Origin: a virus
DNA length: 56,256 nt
Direction: 5' to 3' (one strand)
IMG/VR virus record: IMGVR_UViG_3300042528_000130
Span: 1 to 56,256 of that record
Every line of letters begins with the position of its first letter. Position 1 is the stretch's first letter. Below the pieces are notes generated by a model that made no database searches, was not told the DNA's origin, and was given only the letters and a program-made list of their open reading frames with translations. The position numbers and the translations under genes are program-made. Below are positions 32,106 to 41,843 of the stretch, one piece after another.

Positions 32106-35100
32106 CGTCGCTCCATTCGTAATCGTCCAGATCCCCCTCGTCCCAAATCTCCTGCCACATTTCGTCGAGCCGCACGAGATCTGCTGGCGAGAGCCACTCG
32201 TCGCCGGAGCCGAGCGGCATGTCTCGTCTCTGTGCGCCGGAGCCGAACTTCCGGATAAACCTGTCCATGATCTTGGACTGCGGGCTCGACCTGTCCTTCA
32301 GGTTGAAGTAGACGTCCAAGTCTTCGCCGTTCTCGGCCCACCAGCGAGTTCCCTCGGGGGTGGCGTGCAGATCGAGCAGAGACTTGGCGTGAGACAAGTC
32401 TGGCGGGAGCTTGCTGACGAGGTGCTGCGGAAGTCGTGCGTCGAAACCCATGCGGGGCCAGATCGTGAAACCTCGCCAGGGATTGCTCGCCTTGCCTTTC
32501 CCAGAGTCGGCAGCGGCGCTTCCGGCGGCGTTGAGCGTGATCTGTGACGCACCGGCCTTGCGTGCTGACTCGACGCTCGACACCATCGTCCGGTAGAACG
32601 CTGCGGCGGCTGCGTGTCGCTTGGCTGGATCTCTGGCGATCTCGTCGGTGACGGTCGCTGTGTTCTGGAAAATGAGTACAGAGCCGTCTTCTCCCTTGCC
32701 GATCGCGGCTGAGTGATTCATCGCACCTTCGATGCCCGCGATGTCCGACTCGAAGTCGATGAAGACCGGAGTCTCTGAGAAGCCGAACCCGGAGCCGAAC
32801 TCAGTTCCAGGCCGCATGTAGACGTCAGAGTCCGGCGTTCCGCCTGCGGCTGCGACGGCAGTCGCGGCGTCGATGCCAGCCGATTCGAGGCTCGACTGCA
32901 CTCTCTGCGGAGCCTTGACGCTCACCGTGCCGTACTTGTCGGCGCCGTCGAACGGCGGCGGAGCGGTCTCGCGAGACGATGCTGGCCAGAGGATTTCGCT
33001 GTTCGACGACCAGCGGTCGTCTGATCCGGAGGCTGTGGCCGTGGCTGTGCCGTCTTCCTGGCACTTGTTGCCAGAGCCGAACTTGCCGTCCTCGTCACGG
33101 CCGCAGTCGGCAGACCTCTGCTCATCGTCCAGCGAATACTCGATCGTCTCTTCGTCGTAGTCGCGGCTCGTAATCTTTCTTGCGACGCGGCCTTGTGCCG
33201 TGATGACGACCGGCTTGACCTTCTTGACCTCGGAGATTGGGTATCCGTACTTTCCGTCAGGGCCGATGTAGTGCGGAGAGTCTTTTCCGACTCGATGCTG
33301 CTCGAAGTCGGCATCGAACTCTTCTTGAGTCTTGTAGAACTTCGGCTCGCCGATCTTCATGGTTCCGACGAGCGTCGCCTTGCCCTTTCCTGTGCGGACG
33401 ATTCCGACAGTCTTGCCGACGTACGGGCGAAGCGAGTTGGAGGGGCGAGTCTCTAAAGTCTTCTCTCCGGACAGAATCTGGCCCGTGAAGTCCTGATGCT
33501 TGTCGTTGATGTTGATGCCCATCTGGCACTTGTTGCCAGACCCGAACTTTCCGTCTTGGTCACGACCGCAGTCGGCGGAGCGAGACTCGACCAAATCCAG
33601 CGGCAGGAAGTTGCGTCGCTCTTCGACGTCGTCTTCGAGCGACTGAATCAAGGCCAGCACGTCGATGTCGAGGTCGGCGAAGTCCGCGTTCCACACCGAC
33701 TGTTCGACGTCGAGCGGATTGACGTCGAACTCCTCGTCTCGATCGTCGATCTCGCCCTGCTGCGCGTCTCGCCGAGAGGCGGGCGTAAACGGCTTGGCGC
33801 TCGGTTGATCTTTGCTTCTCGCGAGCCGTCCGCTGAGAACTCCATCGGCCGCGGCCGAGAAGAGCGAGTTGTCGGTGATGTTCGTCTGCGCGCCGAGGTG
33901 CTTCCAGAGCCGCTTCTCGTACTGCCAGAGCGCCGCCTGGATCTCGTCGATGTCGGCCTTGCGGCCGGTTCTGGCCTCGATCTCCGACTGCACGCGACGG
34001 AAGACTTCGCGAATGTTCTTTCTCGCCGTGCCGGTCTTCGGGTCTTGCTGCTCGTGAATCAGAGACTTGAACAGAGAGTTGCCAGCCTGATGCAGGGCAT
34101 GAATCTCTGGGTCTTCGTGCTTTCCGTATCCGCCGCCAGTGGGTCGGCGAGTCTTGCCGTGAGACCGCTCGGCGGCTGTCGCCCAGAGGAAAGCCGCGCC
34201 GTTCTCCTCGATCACGCCGGTCTTGGCCTGAATCTTCAGCGAGCGGACAAGCTGCTCTTTCGTAATGCCGTGAGTCTTGTCGACGCCGAACAGCTTCGCG
34301 CGGTTCCACTTTCCGGACTCGATCGCCTTGAGGATCGCCTCGGCCCGCTCCTTGGCCTGCTTCGGAGTCGATCGCGTTATGAGTTCTCCGGAGACCCGCC
34401 CGACAGACCTCATGAGCCAGCGATCCATCGTCAGGAAGTCGTGCTTCCCAGACAGGTTCGCAAAGAACGAGCCGATCTTCGGGCCGAAGATCGCCGCGAC
34501 CGGAACGACCTCATCGCGAAGCTCGCCTGACACCATCTGCTTTTGGTCGCCGCCTCGGTCGACAGGCAAAGACCACGCCGAAGCTCCGGTTCGCTGCTGC
34601 CACTCTTCTGCCTGCGACTTCCCGGCGAGCTTGGCGAGAGTCTTCTCGACGTTCCCAGCGGTAGTGTATCCGGACAAAAGCCGCCGAGTTCGCTCTTTGC
34701 CGAACGAGTCGAGCAGTCCCTGGAGTACTTTCAGCGACGCCGTGACGTCTCTTGCGCCGCCGCCGTAGTTCGACGGAACGACCGTACCGTGTTCGCGATA
34801 CATGCGATACAGGTCGTCGGCATCGCGGAGGTTCGCGTCTGGGCCTTGGCCCGTGCTAGTGATCGCGAGCAGCATCGTGAAGACGAACTTCGCGTCGTCG
34901 TCCGTCTCGAATTCCGGATACCTCGACGTCATCTTCTTCATCGTGTCGTCGAGGTCGGTGCTGTAGAACCCAGGGTCTACGCCAAGCACGTCATAGGCAT
35001 GCAGCGCGTCGTCTGTGAGGGACTCGGCGAGATAGTCCAGTTGGGCTTCGGGCAAGTCTGGCGACGCCGTGTCGATGATCGCGCCTGGGCCTGTCGCTCC

Positions 35101-38100
35101 AGTCTTCTGACGCTCTTCTTCGTGGCGATTCGCCAGGAACTGCCCGACTGCCTCGTGAGCAACGAACTGGCCGTTCTGCCGGTGAGTCTCAGGCGGAAAG
35201 ACAGGATCGCTCTCGGTGATCTTGTTCGTCGACTTGCCGCCGCGAGACACGAACGTGCGATCCCACAGGTCTGTCGTCGAGCCCGGAGTAGAGCCTTCCG
35301 GCTTGTTCGCCTTGAAGTCCGCGATCGCCCTGTCGCGAGCTTCTTTGTCGATGACCGCCACGGTCTTCTGACCGCCGATCATGACGTCGACGTTTCGCTG
35401 CTTGCCAGCTTTGGCCTCAGCCTGAACGCTCCCGGCCACGCCGCCTTCGCCGCCGCAGTCATTGCCCTGGCCGAACTGCCCGCCGTCCTGTCGATCTGCG
35501 TCGGTGCAGTCCCCGCGGAACTCAACGTCGTAGTCGTACCAGTTCCGGTTCTTGTTCCGCTCTTTCAGGCGAGTGAGAAGAGTCTTCATCTTCTTGTACC
35601 GCTTGTAGCCGAGACTCTTCTTGTCTTTGAATTTCAGCATCAGCGGGATGTTCTTACCGTTCTCGTCCCACCACTTCTTCCCCTCGGCAGACGAGATCAG
35701 CTCTTGAATCATCAGCGGCTCGCCTGAGTCGAGCTTGTCAACGATATCGAGAGCCCACTTCGGCGGATTGTCGTAGTTGTCCTCGCCTCGATTCGCGATC
35801 GCCTCCTCGGCAAACTCACGCAGCCCGTACGTATGAATCTTCCCCAGCTCGCCATCGAAGCCGAACTGTGGCCAGAGCCGGTAGCCCTTGAGCGGAGAGT
35901 GTGCGTCGCCAGCAGCCATCGTCTCGGCGTACTGAGCGCCGATGGACTCAGCCCTCGCAAGCGAGTCGGTCATCTTTTCGAGCAGCACGCTCGACACTCG
36001 TTTCACTGACTCTTCAGTGATCTCGCCGTCTTCCGGCCGGTCGACGTACATCTCGTCGTACGAGATCGCGAGCCCCTCTCCGTTGTCGAACATCGCGACG
36101 TTCACCTCGACGGCGCCGTCCTTGTTCGTGCCGTCGGGGGAGATCGGCATCGTGGAGTTCACGCGGATAACGTCTCCGTCGCCTTCGACGATGACTTTTC
36201 CGCCTTTGCGAACTCCGCCGCCGATCGCGACGACGTCGTCGAAAGACTTGAACGAGCCGATGTCGGTCATCGCGCTCGCCAGCTCGCCGACGTCCCTCAC
36301 AATGAAAGACTTGAGAACTTCGCCGCCGGTCACTGGCGGAGAGTCCTTGAGCTTGGCTCGGCCCCATTGGGCTTCGCCTTCGGACTCCCACCACGAATCG
36401 TCTGGCTTCGTTGCTGTCGCGGCGCCGCCATCTTCGGATGCGCAGTCGTTGCCTCGCCCGAACCGTCCGCCTTCTTGGCGACCGCAGTCGTCGCGGAATT
36501 CGACCTCGTCTTCGAGCCAGTCGATGATGCTCCGGTTCTTGTTTCGCTCCTTCAGGCGAGCGATGCGGGCCTTCATCTCCTCGTACCGCTTGTAGCCCAG
36601 GCTCGACTTGTCTCGGAAGTCGAACGTCAGGTCTGTGCCGCGGCCGTTGTCGTCCCACCACTTCTCGCCTTCGCGAGTCGCGATAAGCTGCTGGACTGTC
36701 AGCTCTTCCTTATCGAGCTGAGACTTCTGCGAGTCGTTGAGAGTGAGCTTCCCGTCGGCGATAGACTTCCGCAGCGCTTCGAGTCTGAATGATCGAAGCT
36801 TGGCGTCGAAGCCGAACTGCGGCCAGAGCCGGTAGCCCTTCGTGTTCGATTCTTTATTTCCAGCAGCGTACGTCGTCGCCCTGACGATCCCGCTCTTCTC
36901 GGCCAGACTCATCGACTCGGACATTCTCTGCATCAGCAGGCTGGCGATCTGAGACTGCTGGGCCTGCGACAGCTCAACCTCTCCTCCGCCGCTGTCCTGC
37001 GGGAACATCTCGCCGTAGTAGATCGTGCGCCCGCCGTTGTAGCCGCCGTCGTCCCACAGGAGGTCGATGTGCGTCATGACTTGCAGAGATTCGGGGTCGC
37101 TAGGTTCGAGGGGCAAGAACGAGTACGAAGACAGAGTCTCCCTGTTGCTGCTTGCCTTGAACTCCATCGAGCCGCCCTCTCTCGCGCCGCCTGAGAGCGT
37201 CGCAAGATCGTCGAGGGTGATCTGAAATGCCTTGAGCGCAGCGGCTGTGTTCTTTGGGGATTTGATCGTGACACTCTTGAGTCCGTCAGCCCCTGGAATG
37301 GCCAGCGGGGGCGACTCTTTAAGCTCTCTGCCGCTCATGGAGAGAGAGTCGTCTCCTGCGTTCTGCATCCAGCTATCATCGCGATCGCGAGCCTGGGGCT
37401 CGCTCGATCCGCCGCCGCCGCCAGCACAGTCGTTGTCTGCCGCGAACTGCCCGCCCTCAGTCCGGCCGCAGTCGAGGCCAGCCCGATACTCGACGTCATC
37501 GAGCCAATCGAAGTAGCTCCGCCTCTTGTTTCGCTCCTTGAGTCGCGGGAGCTTCGCCTTCATTTCCTCGAACCGCTTGAGGCCGAGCGAATCGCCGGAG
37601 AACTCGATTTTCATGTCGAGCGAGTCGCCGTTCTCGTCCCACCAGCGTTCGCCTTCGCGAGTCGAGATCAGCTCTTGAATGGTGAGGCTCTTGCGACTGA
37701 GCTTGCTGCTCTTCGCAACTCGCGGCGTCTTGTCGAGAATCTCTTTCGGAATCTTGGCGAACAGTTCCTGCGGGAGCTTCGCGTCGAAGCCGAACTGCGG
37801 CCACAGCCTGTAGCCCTTGTCCTTGCTGTCGGCAGAGCCAATGGCGAGCATCTGTGCGTGGCTGAAGCCTGCGTCGCTGGCCATGCTCATGGACTCCAGC
37901 ATGCGTTCCATCATCACGCTGGCGATGCGGTTCTGCGATGCTGCATCGAGATCGAGGCCGTCGTCTGGGAACATCGTGCCGTACTCGATGTACGACGAGC
38001 CGTTCTCCTTGCTGATCTCGATGCTCGACTCGACGCTGCCCTTGTCGGGATCGTCTGGGTCGATCGGGATCTGCGACGAGACAGAGATGTCGTTGTGCGA

Positions 38101-38448
38101 ATACGACGCCAGCCACATTTCTGCGCCGCGGATCGCGCCTCCTCCAAGCGTGACGATCTCGTCGATGTTCAGGCCGTGTTCAGACTGGGCGGTGCGGAAC
38201 TTCTTGACGTCTCGAATCGTGAGGGCTTCGAGCTTCTCGCCGCCCTTGACCGGGCTCGACTTCTTCAGGTCAGACGACGTCCACTCTTTCGTTCCGGACT
38301 CCTGCTTCCATGAGTCGTCCTTCGGGCGAGCAGCCACGGCTGTTCCGCCGCTGCCGGACGCGCAGTCATTTCTCGGCGCAAACTGCCCCCCGTCAGTCCG
38401 GCCGCAGTTGATGTCGGACGCCCTGAACTCTCGCTCGCGGAGAATCAC
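32092..38448 (-). CDS. 2118-residue multidomain (polyvalent-type) head-operon protein
   Basis: GTG 38448 overlaps the portal stop. Six Cys motifs divide it. Three homologous modules of about 300 aa come first, each with an N-terminal part (KSVTIKSPKN-like), GYRLWPQFGFDAKL, TREGEKWWDDNG and a basic SLGYKRYEEMKARIARLKER. Next, about 980-1600, a helical region with FLTMDRWLMRSVGRVSGE and NGAAFLWATAAERSHGKTRR, not recognised. Then about 1645-1760, an ASCH-like domain (FTGQILSGEKTLETRPSNSL, ISEVKKVKP). Last, a fourth module (FTIWPRMGFDARL, TPEGTRWWAENG). The modules have the look of a GNAT-type acyltransferase C terminus, but that is only resemblance. The architecture recalls polyvalent proteins, which are packed with DNA and delivered to the host. 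The frame is open throughout with uniform style. Confidence 0.82.
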   Translation of the reverse strand: MILREREFRASDINCGRTDGGQFAPRNDCASGSGGTAVAARPKDDSWKQESGTKEWTSSDLKKSSPVKGGEKLEALTIRDVKKFRTAQSEHGLNIDEIVTLGGGAIRGAEMWLASYSHNDISVSSQIPIDPDDPDKGSVESSIEISKENGSSYIEYGTMFPDDGLDLDAASQNRIASVMMERMLESMSMASDAGFSHAQMLAIGSADSKDKGYRLWPQFGFDAKLPQELFAKIPKEILDKTPRVAKSSKLSRKSLTIQELISTREGERWWDENGDSLDMKIEFSGDSLGLKRFEEMKAKLPRLKERNKRRSYFDWLDDVEYRAGLDCGRTEGGQFAADNDCAGGGGGSSEPQARDRDDSWMQNAGDDSLSMSGRELKESPPLAIPGADGLKSVTIKSPKNTAAALKAFQITLDDLATLSGGAREGGSMEFKASSNRETLSSYSFLPLEPSDPESLQVMTHIDLLWDDGGYNGGRTIYYGEMFPQDSGGGEVELSQAQQSQIASLLMQRMSESMSLAEKSGIVRATTYAAGNKESNTKGYRLWPQFGFDAKLRSFRLEALRKSIADGKLTLNDSQKSQLDKEELTVQQLIATREGEKWWDDNGRGTDLTFDFRDKSSLGYKRYEEMKARIARLKERNKNRSIIDWLEDEVEFRDDCGRQEGGRFGRGNDCASEDGGAATATKPDDSWWESEGEAQWGRAKLKDSPPVTGGEVLKSFIVRDVGELASAMTDIGSFKSFDDVVAIGGGVRKGGKVIVEGDGDVIRVNSTMPISPDGTNKDGAVEVNVAMFDNGEGLAISYDEMYVDRPEDGEITEESVKRVSSVLLEKMTDSLARAESIGAQYAETMAAGDAHSPLKGYRLWPQFGFDGELGKIHTYGLREFAEEAIANRGEDNYDNPPKWALDIVDKLDSGEPLMIQELISSAEGKKWWDENGKNIPLMLKFKDKKSLGYKRYKKMKTLLTRLKERNKNRNWYDYDVEFRGDCTDADRQDGGQFGQGNDCGGEGGVAGSVQAEAKAGKQRNVDVMIGGQKTVAVIDKEARDRAIADFKANKPEGSTPGSTTDLWDRTFVSRGGKSTNKITESDPVFPPETHRQNGQFVAHEAVGQFLANRHEEERQKTGATGPGAIIDTASPDLPEAQLDYLAESLTDDALHAYDVLGVDPGFYSTDLDDTMKKMTSRYPEFETDDDAKFVFTMLLAITSTGQGPDANLRDADDLYRMYREHGTVVPSNYGGGARDVTASLKVLQGLLDSFGKERTRRLLSGYTTAGNVEKTLAKLAGKSQAEEWQQRTGASAWSLPVDRGGDQKQMVSGELRDEVVPVAAIFGPKIGSFFANLSGKHDFLTMDRWLMRSVGRVSGELITRSTPKQAKERAEAILKAIESGKWNRAKLFGVDKTHGITKEQLVRSLKIQAKTGVIEENGAAFLWATAAERSHGKTRRPTGGGYGKHEDPEIHALHQAGNSLFKSLIHEQQDPKTGTARKNIREVFRRVQSEIEARTGRKADIDEIQAALWQYEKRLWKHLGAQTNITDNSLFSAAADGVLSGRLARSKDQPSAKPFTPASRRDAQQGEIDDRDEEFDVNPLDVEQSVWNADFADLDIDVLALIQSLEDDVEERRNFLPLDLVESRSADCGRDQDGKFGSGNKCQMGININDKHQDFTGQILSGEKTLETRPSNSLRPYVGKTVGIVRTGKGKATLVGTMKIGEPKFYKTQEEFDADFEQHRVGKDSPHYIGPDGKYGYPISEVKKVKPVVITAQGRVARKITSRDYDEETIEYSLDDEQRSADCGRDEDGKFGSGNKCQEDGTATATASGSDDRWSSNSEILWPASSRETAPPPFDGADKYGTVSVKAPQRVQSSLESAGIDAATAVAAAGGTPDSDVYMRPGTEFGSGFGFSETPVFIDFESDIAGIEGAMNHSAAIGKGEDGSVLIFQNTATVTDEIARDPAKRHAAAAAFYRTMVSSVESARKAGASQITLNAAGSAAADSGKGKASNPWRGFTIWPRMGFDARLPQHLVSKLPPDLSHAKSLLDLHATPEGTRWWAENGEDLDVYFNLKDRSSPQSKIMDRFIRKFGSGAQRRDMPLGSGDEWLSPADLVRLDEMWQEIWDEGDLDDYEWSDDGNS

Positions 38449-41400
38449 AGAGTCACCTTGTCGTCGGTGATCTCGTAGAACATCTGCATGACCTCGCCAG
38501 AGTAGTCGTGTCCAGACAATACGCCCGCGATAACCTCAGCTACGAACTCTCGTCCGTTCACGGCGGCGTACCGCGAGACTTCAGCCTCGATCATCGACCG
38601 CTGCTCGGCCGTGAACTCATGCGACAGAGACGTCGCGTATGAAGCTGGGTCGCTCTTCGCGTGTGTGCGATGGGCCAGTTCGTGGAGAACCGGATTCGGC
38701 TGCGATGTCCAGCCGTCACGCTCAAGCATCGAGGCGTCGGGCGAGACGTAGACCGCGTCTTCTTCTGACGAGTACGACGCCAGAAGCTGCCCGATCGAGC
38801 GGACTTCGATCTTAGGCAGAGAAGAGAAGTGGTTCGACGCAGCCGAGATCAAGCCTTGGGCTGCGCTTTCTCCGCCATAATCCGCTTCGCTGCATCTCGC
38901 AGTGCTTCTGCGATGTCCTTCGCCGCCATCCCCGGAGGGAAGTCGAAGCGAACGAGGTTCTTTTTTGGCTCTTGTTCGTCGGCCATCGTACTCTTCCTTT
39001 CGGATTTCCTTCTTCTCGTTGAGATCCCAGATCGCGAGCTGGCTCGTGCTTTCTGCGGAGTCGATCGCGTCGTCGATGCTGTCGAACTTCTCTGAGAGAT
39101 CGAGGTACACCTTGCCGGTGGCCTGATCGACCCAGCCCCCTAAGTGTAGCGTCGGACGCTCGCCGAAGTGGGATTTATTCTCTTCAAAAAATTTCGTGAT
39201 GGCTTCTTCCGTCACGTCGTCGGCCGAGTTCAAGATTGTCTCCGACTCTGGAACGACGCTGACCATGTAGCCAGACGTCGGACTGTTGGCGGCGACTGGA
39301 TGAACCGAGAAGCCGCCCGAGTCTCGGATGCTCTTGAGGGCCGCTTCCGTGACTTGGCCAGACTTGATTCCGCTGGAGCCAGATCCGTCTCCGCTGGCGC
39401 ACGTGTTCCCGCGGCCGAACCGGCCGCCATCAGCCCGACCGCAGTCGTCGCTGCGAGACTCTGGATTCGTAGTCTTAGTCTTGGAAAGCCAGGGCCTAGT
39501 CTTGAGGTGCTGGTAGCCCAGCGGCTCGTCTGAGTCTCGCCCGTTATCTTCAGCACGAGACTGCTTCTTCCGCTTGGCCAGCTCGCTGCGAATAACGTCG
39601 GCGCCGACCTTCGAGGCGTACGCGTTCTGCGGCGCGAAGTCGCCCGTAAGCTCGTAGACCGCGTTCTGGCCGAACGTCTCGGCGAACAGGGCTGGCCACG
39701 CCTCTTCGGGGAGAGTCGAGGCGTGCGTGAGCATGCCGTTGTACTCGCCGTTCGTCGAGAACGAGTAGCCGCCGCGGACGTGGGCCACGAGATCATGAAC
39801 GACCCGGAACAGGTCGTTCGCAATCATGGGCTCGCCATCGGAAGTCTTGAACTTCGTCTCGCGGAGCATCGGGTGGTTTTCGGTCGCGGAGCCAGTCCCG
39901 AATCCTCGTTCTGTCATGAAGAACTTAAACTCACCAGACTTGGCGACTTCTTCCCGCATCTTGTCCGAGTTGGGCTTCGTGCTTCCTGGCGGATCTCCGT
40001 AGGGCTCGCCTTCGCCTCGCCACGCACTGACTCGCAGGCCAGACTGCGTCAGGGCCTCGTACTGGCGACCGATCTCGTCGACGAGCGACGAGTACGCAGC
40101 TTCTGCCTCTGGCGAGAGCGGCTTTCCGCTCTGGGCATTCTGCTCCTGGGCGAACGTCTCGATCTGCTGCCGCGGCGGTGTCTCAGCTTTGCCCTTCGAG
40201 CGATCCCAGACTGAGGCTGGGTCTTTGCCGATCGAGGCCACGACGCTATCGACGGCGTCGCGATACGGCTTCGTGCCGGACGGAAAGGTGCGGTCGCTGG
40301 CCTCGGACTTCGGTGCCTTCGGAGACGACTCCTGCTCGCCCGGGCCTGCGCCGTCTTTCTTCGCGCAGTCGTTGCCCTGCCCGAAACGCCCGCCGTCTTG
40401 GCGACCGCAGTCGTTCGACCGCTTCTCTTCGACAGCTTCGACTTCCTGAAGATCAGGCTTCTTCTCGCTGGCTTGGCCCTGCTCGGCAGGATTCGGAGAC
40501 TTGCCAGTCTTGACCTCTGGAAGACTCGGCACGCCACCGGCAGCTTCCGGCGGGGCTCCGGCTCCAGCTCCAGCTCCACCCATCATCGCAGCCATCGGAT
40601 CTGGCTTCGGCTTAACAGCATCTTCGAGCGTCTGCATGTTCATGCCGACGAAGTGCTTGTCGCCGTTCTCGACCGGAGCGAGCCCCTCGGCGCGGCGGCA
40701 GTCGTTGATCGAGTAGATGCCGAGATTCGTCATCGTCGAGTAGAACGACGCGCGGCTGTTCGAGTTGCCTCGCATCAGCCCCTTCGTGTCGAACTCGGCG
40801 AAGAACACGTCGTCGTTGTAGATCAGCGACCGCGAGATAGCCGACTCGATTCGACGGAGCCACGGCAGCAGCGTGTAGGTGACGAACTCTTGGCCCTGAG
40901 TCTCCAAGTCTCCGCCGCTCTGGCCCTGCACGAGCGCGAGTGGCAACCTGTAGATTCGCGCGATTTCTTCGCTCTGAAATCTCCGGCTATCTATGAACTG
41001 ACTCTGCTCTTGCGAGAACCCGATGGGCTCGGCTTTCAGGCCGTTTGTGAGGACTGCCGTCCGGAAAGCTCGGTCAACGCCCCTATGAAGTCTCTCCCAA
41101 TTGTCGCGGAGTCGCTCGGCCGCTTCGGGCGAGAGCGATCCGTCCGTCTGAAGCACGACGCCAGGGCGAGCCGAGTTCGCCCAGTACTTCGACGCGTGAA
41201 TCTCACACGCTCTCGCCAGGGCGATCGCCTCGCGGCCGACTTCGACCGGCACCATGCCCTTGATGCCGTCAGGCTCGGGAGTCCAGCGGACGTGCATGAC
41301 CTGATCTTGCGTGTACCGCTCCAGTCTTCCGGTCTCCGGATTCGTGTAGCTGTACCGGAGTCGGCCGTTTTCGAGACGCTCGACCTCCATCCGGCTCGGA

Positions 41401-41843
41401 TGAAGATTGTCGAGGGCGCTCACGGCTCCGTACTTGCCAGACCGAATCAGGCTGTACGAGTTCCCCCACAGAGTCAGGAACATGACGATCTGCTCGAAGA
41501 ACTCGAACTTCGTCTGCCACTCGTTGGGCGCGAACGACAAGACTTTGTAGAGCGGCAAGTCTGTGGCTGGCTCTTTGCCGCCGTCCTTCGTCCGACGCAT
41601 GACGTGCAGAGGCAGGCCCGAGATCGTCTCGGCGAGAATCCGGCAGCAGGCCAGCACGACAGTGGACTGGAGGGCGCTGTCTGGCGTGATCCGGACTTCC
41701 GCGGCTGTGCGCGAGCGTCCGAGATACGGCTCGTCGCTCGTGAGAAAGTTATTCCAGAGAATGCTCCGGAACTCAGGCTCTGGAGTGGTCAGGCCGCGTT
41801 CGGGTGTCCAGACAATGTCGGACAGGGCTCGCTCTTCGCTCAC
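38445..41843 (-). CDS. portal protein fused to polyvalent-type domains and a metallopeptidase
   Basis: The protein is 1132 aa; HK97-type portals are about 400. Residues 1-400 are the portal (AAEVRITPDSALQSTVVLAC, GNSYSLIRSGKYG, VMHVRWTPEPDGIKG, then IARIYRLPLALVQGQSG). A Pro/Ala linker and Cys motif follow (about 495). Residues 510-780 contain FRVVHDLVAHVRGGYSF and ALFAETFGQNAV, a motif set I recall from large phage polyvalent proteins. After a second Cys motif (about 817) comes HLGGWVDQATGKVYLDLSEK with QLAIWDL. The end, about 990-1132, is a zincin: VLHELAHRTH and EFVAEVIAG. Around residues 952-998 the frame is Arg-rich and another frame reads better (see 38849-38986), so this may really be several genes. 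GTG 41843 overlaps the terL stop. Confidence 0.85.
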   Translation of the reverse strand: MSEERALSDIVWTPERGLTTPEPEFRSILWNNFLTSDEPYLGRSRTAAEVRITPDSALQSTVVLACCRILAETISGLPLHVMRRTKDGGKEPATDLPLYKVLSFAPNEWQTKFEFFEQIVMFLTLWGNSYSLIRSGKYGAVSALDNLHPSRMEVERLENGRLRYSYTNPETGRLERYTQDQVMHVRWTPEPDGIKGMVPVEVGREAIALARACEIHASKYWANSARPGVVLQTDGSLSPEAAERLRDNWERLHRGVDRAFRTAVLTNGLKAEPIGFSQEQSQFIDSRRFQSEEIARIYRLPLALVQGQSGGDLETQGQEFVTYTLLPWLRRIESAISRSLIYNDDVFFAEFDTKGLMRGNSNSRASFYSTMTNLGIYSINDCRRAEGLAPVENGDKHFVGMNMQTLEDAVKPKPDPMAAMMGGAGAGAGAPPEAAGGVPSLPEVKTGKSPNPAEQGQASEKKPDLQEVEAVEEKRSNDCGRQDGGRFGQGNDCAKKDGAGPGEQESSPKAPKSEASDRTFPSGTKPYRDAVDSVVASIGKDPASVWDRSKGKAETPPRQQIETFAQEQNAQSGKPLSPEAEAAYSSLVDEIGRQYEALTQSGLRVSAWRGEGEPYGDPPGSTKPNSDKMREEVAKSGEFKFFMTERGFGTGSATENHPMLRETKFKTSDGEPMIANDLFRVVHDLVAHVRGGYSFSTNGEYNGMLTHASTLPEEAWPALFAETFGQNAVYELTGDFAPQNAYASKVGADVIRSELAKRKKQSRAEDNGRDSDEPLGYQHLKTRPWLSKTKTTNPESRSDDCGRADGGRFGRGNTCASGDGSGSSGIKSGQVTEAALKSIRDSGGFSVHPVAANSPTSGYMVSVVPESETILNSADDVTEEAITKFFEENKSHFGERPTLHLGGWVDQATGKVYLDLSEKFDSIDDAIDSAESTSQLAIWDLNEKKEIRKEEYDGRRTRAKKEPRSLRLPSGDGGEGHRRSTARCSEADYGGESAAQGLISAASNHFSSLPKIEVRSIGQLLASYSSEEDAVYVSPDASMLERDGWTSQPNPVLHELAHRTHAKSDPASYATSLSHEFTAEQRSMIEAEVSRYAAVNGREFVAEVIAGVLSGHDYSGEVMQMFYEITDDKVTL
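38849..38986 (-). CDS. nested 45-aa gene candidate inside the portal fusion
   Basis: ATG 38986 with GGAAG upstream opens a frame (MADEQEPKKNLVRFDFPPGM, then AAKDIAEALRDAAKRIMAEK) that looks like a normal helical protein, while the portal frame over the same bases is Arg/Gly/Ser-rich and improbable. It ends TTGA, where a TTG could start the metallopeptidase. So the 1132-residue frame may hide portal-plus-domains, this gene, and a separate zincin, in three coupled cistrons, or a pair of frameshifts joining them. Confidence 0.5.
   Translation of the reverse strand: MADEQEPKKNLVRFDFPPGMAAKDIAEALRDAAKRIMAEKAQPKA

Larger units (their letters stand above)
28690..40409 (-). repeat. recurrent Cys-bounded motif, about 11 copies in four adjacent genes
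   Basis: Consensus CGRxxGGxFGxGNxCA, usually preceded by an acidic-aromatic-Arg patch (EFR, ESR) and followed by a Gly/Ser linker. Copies at 40362-40409 and 39396-39443 (portal fusion), 38359-38406, 37423-37470, 36439-36486, 35452-35508, 33523-33570 and 33058-33105 (2118-residue protein), 30597-30635 (divergent, protease fusion), 29722-29769 and 28690-28734 (602-residue protein). Each falls at a module boundary. Possible roles: a small metal or disulfide knuckle, a protease-cleaved joint, or a packing tag. Confidence 0.85.
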
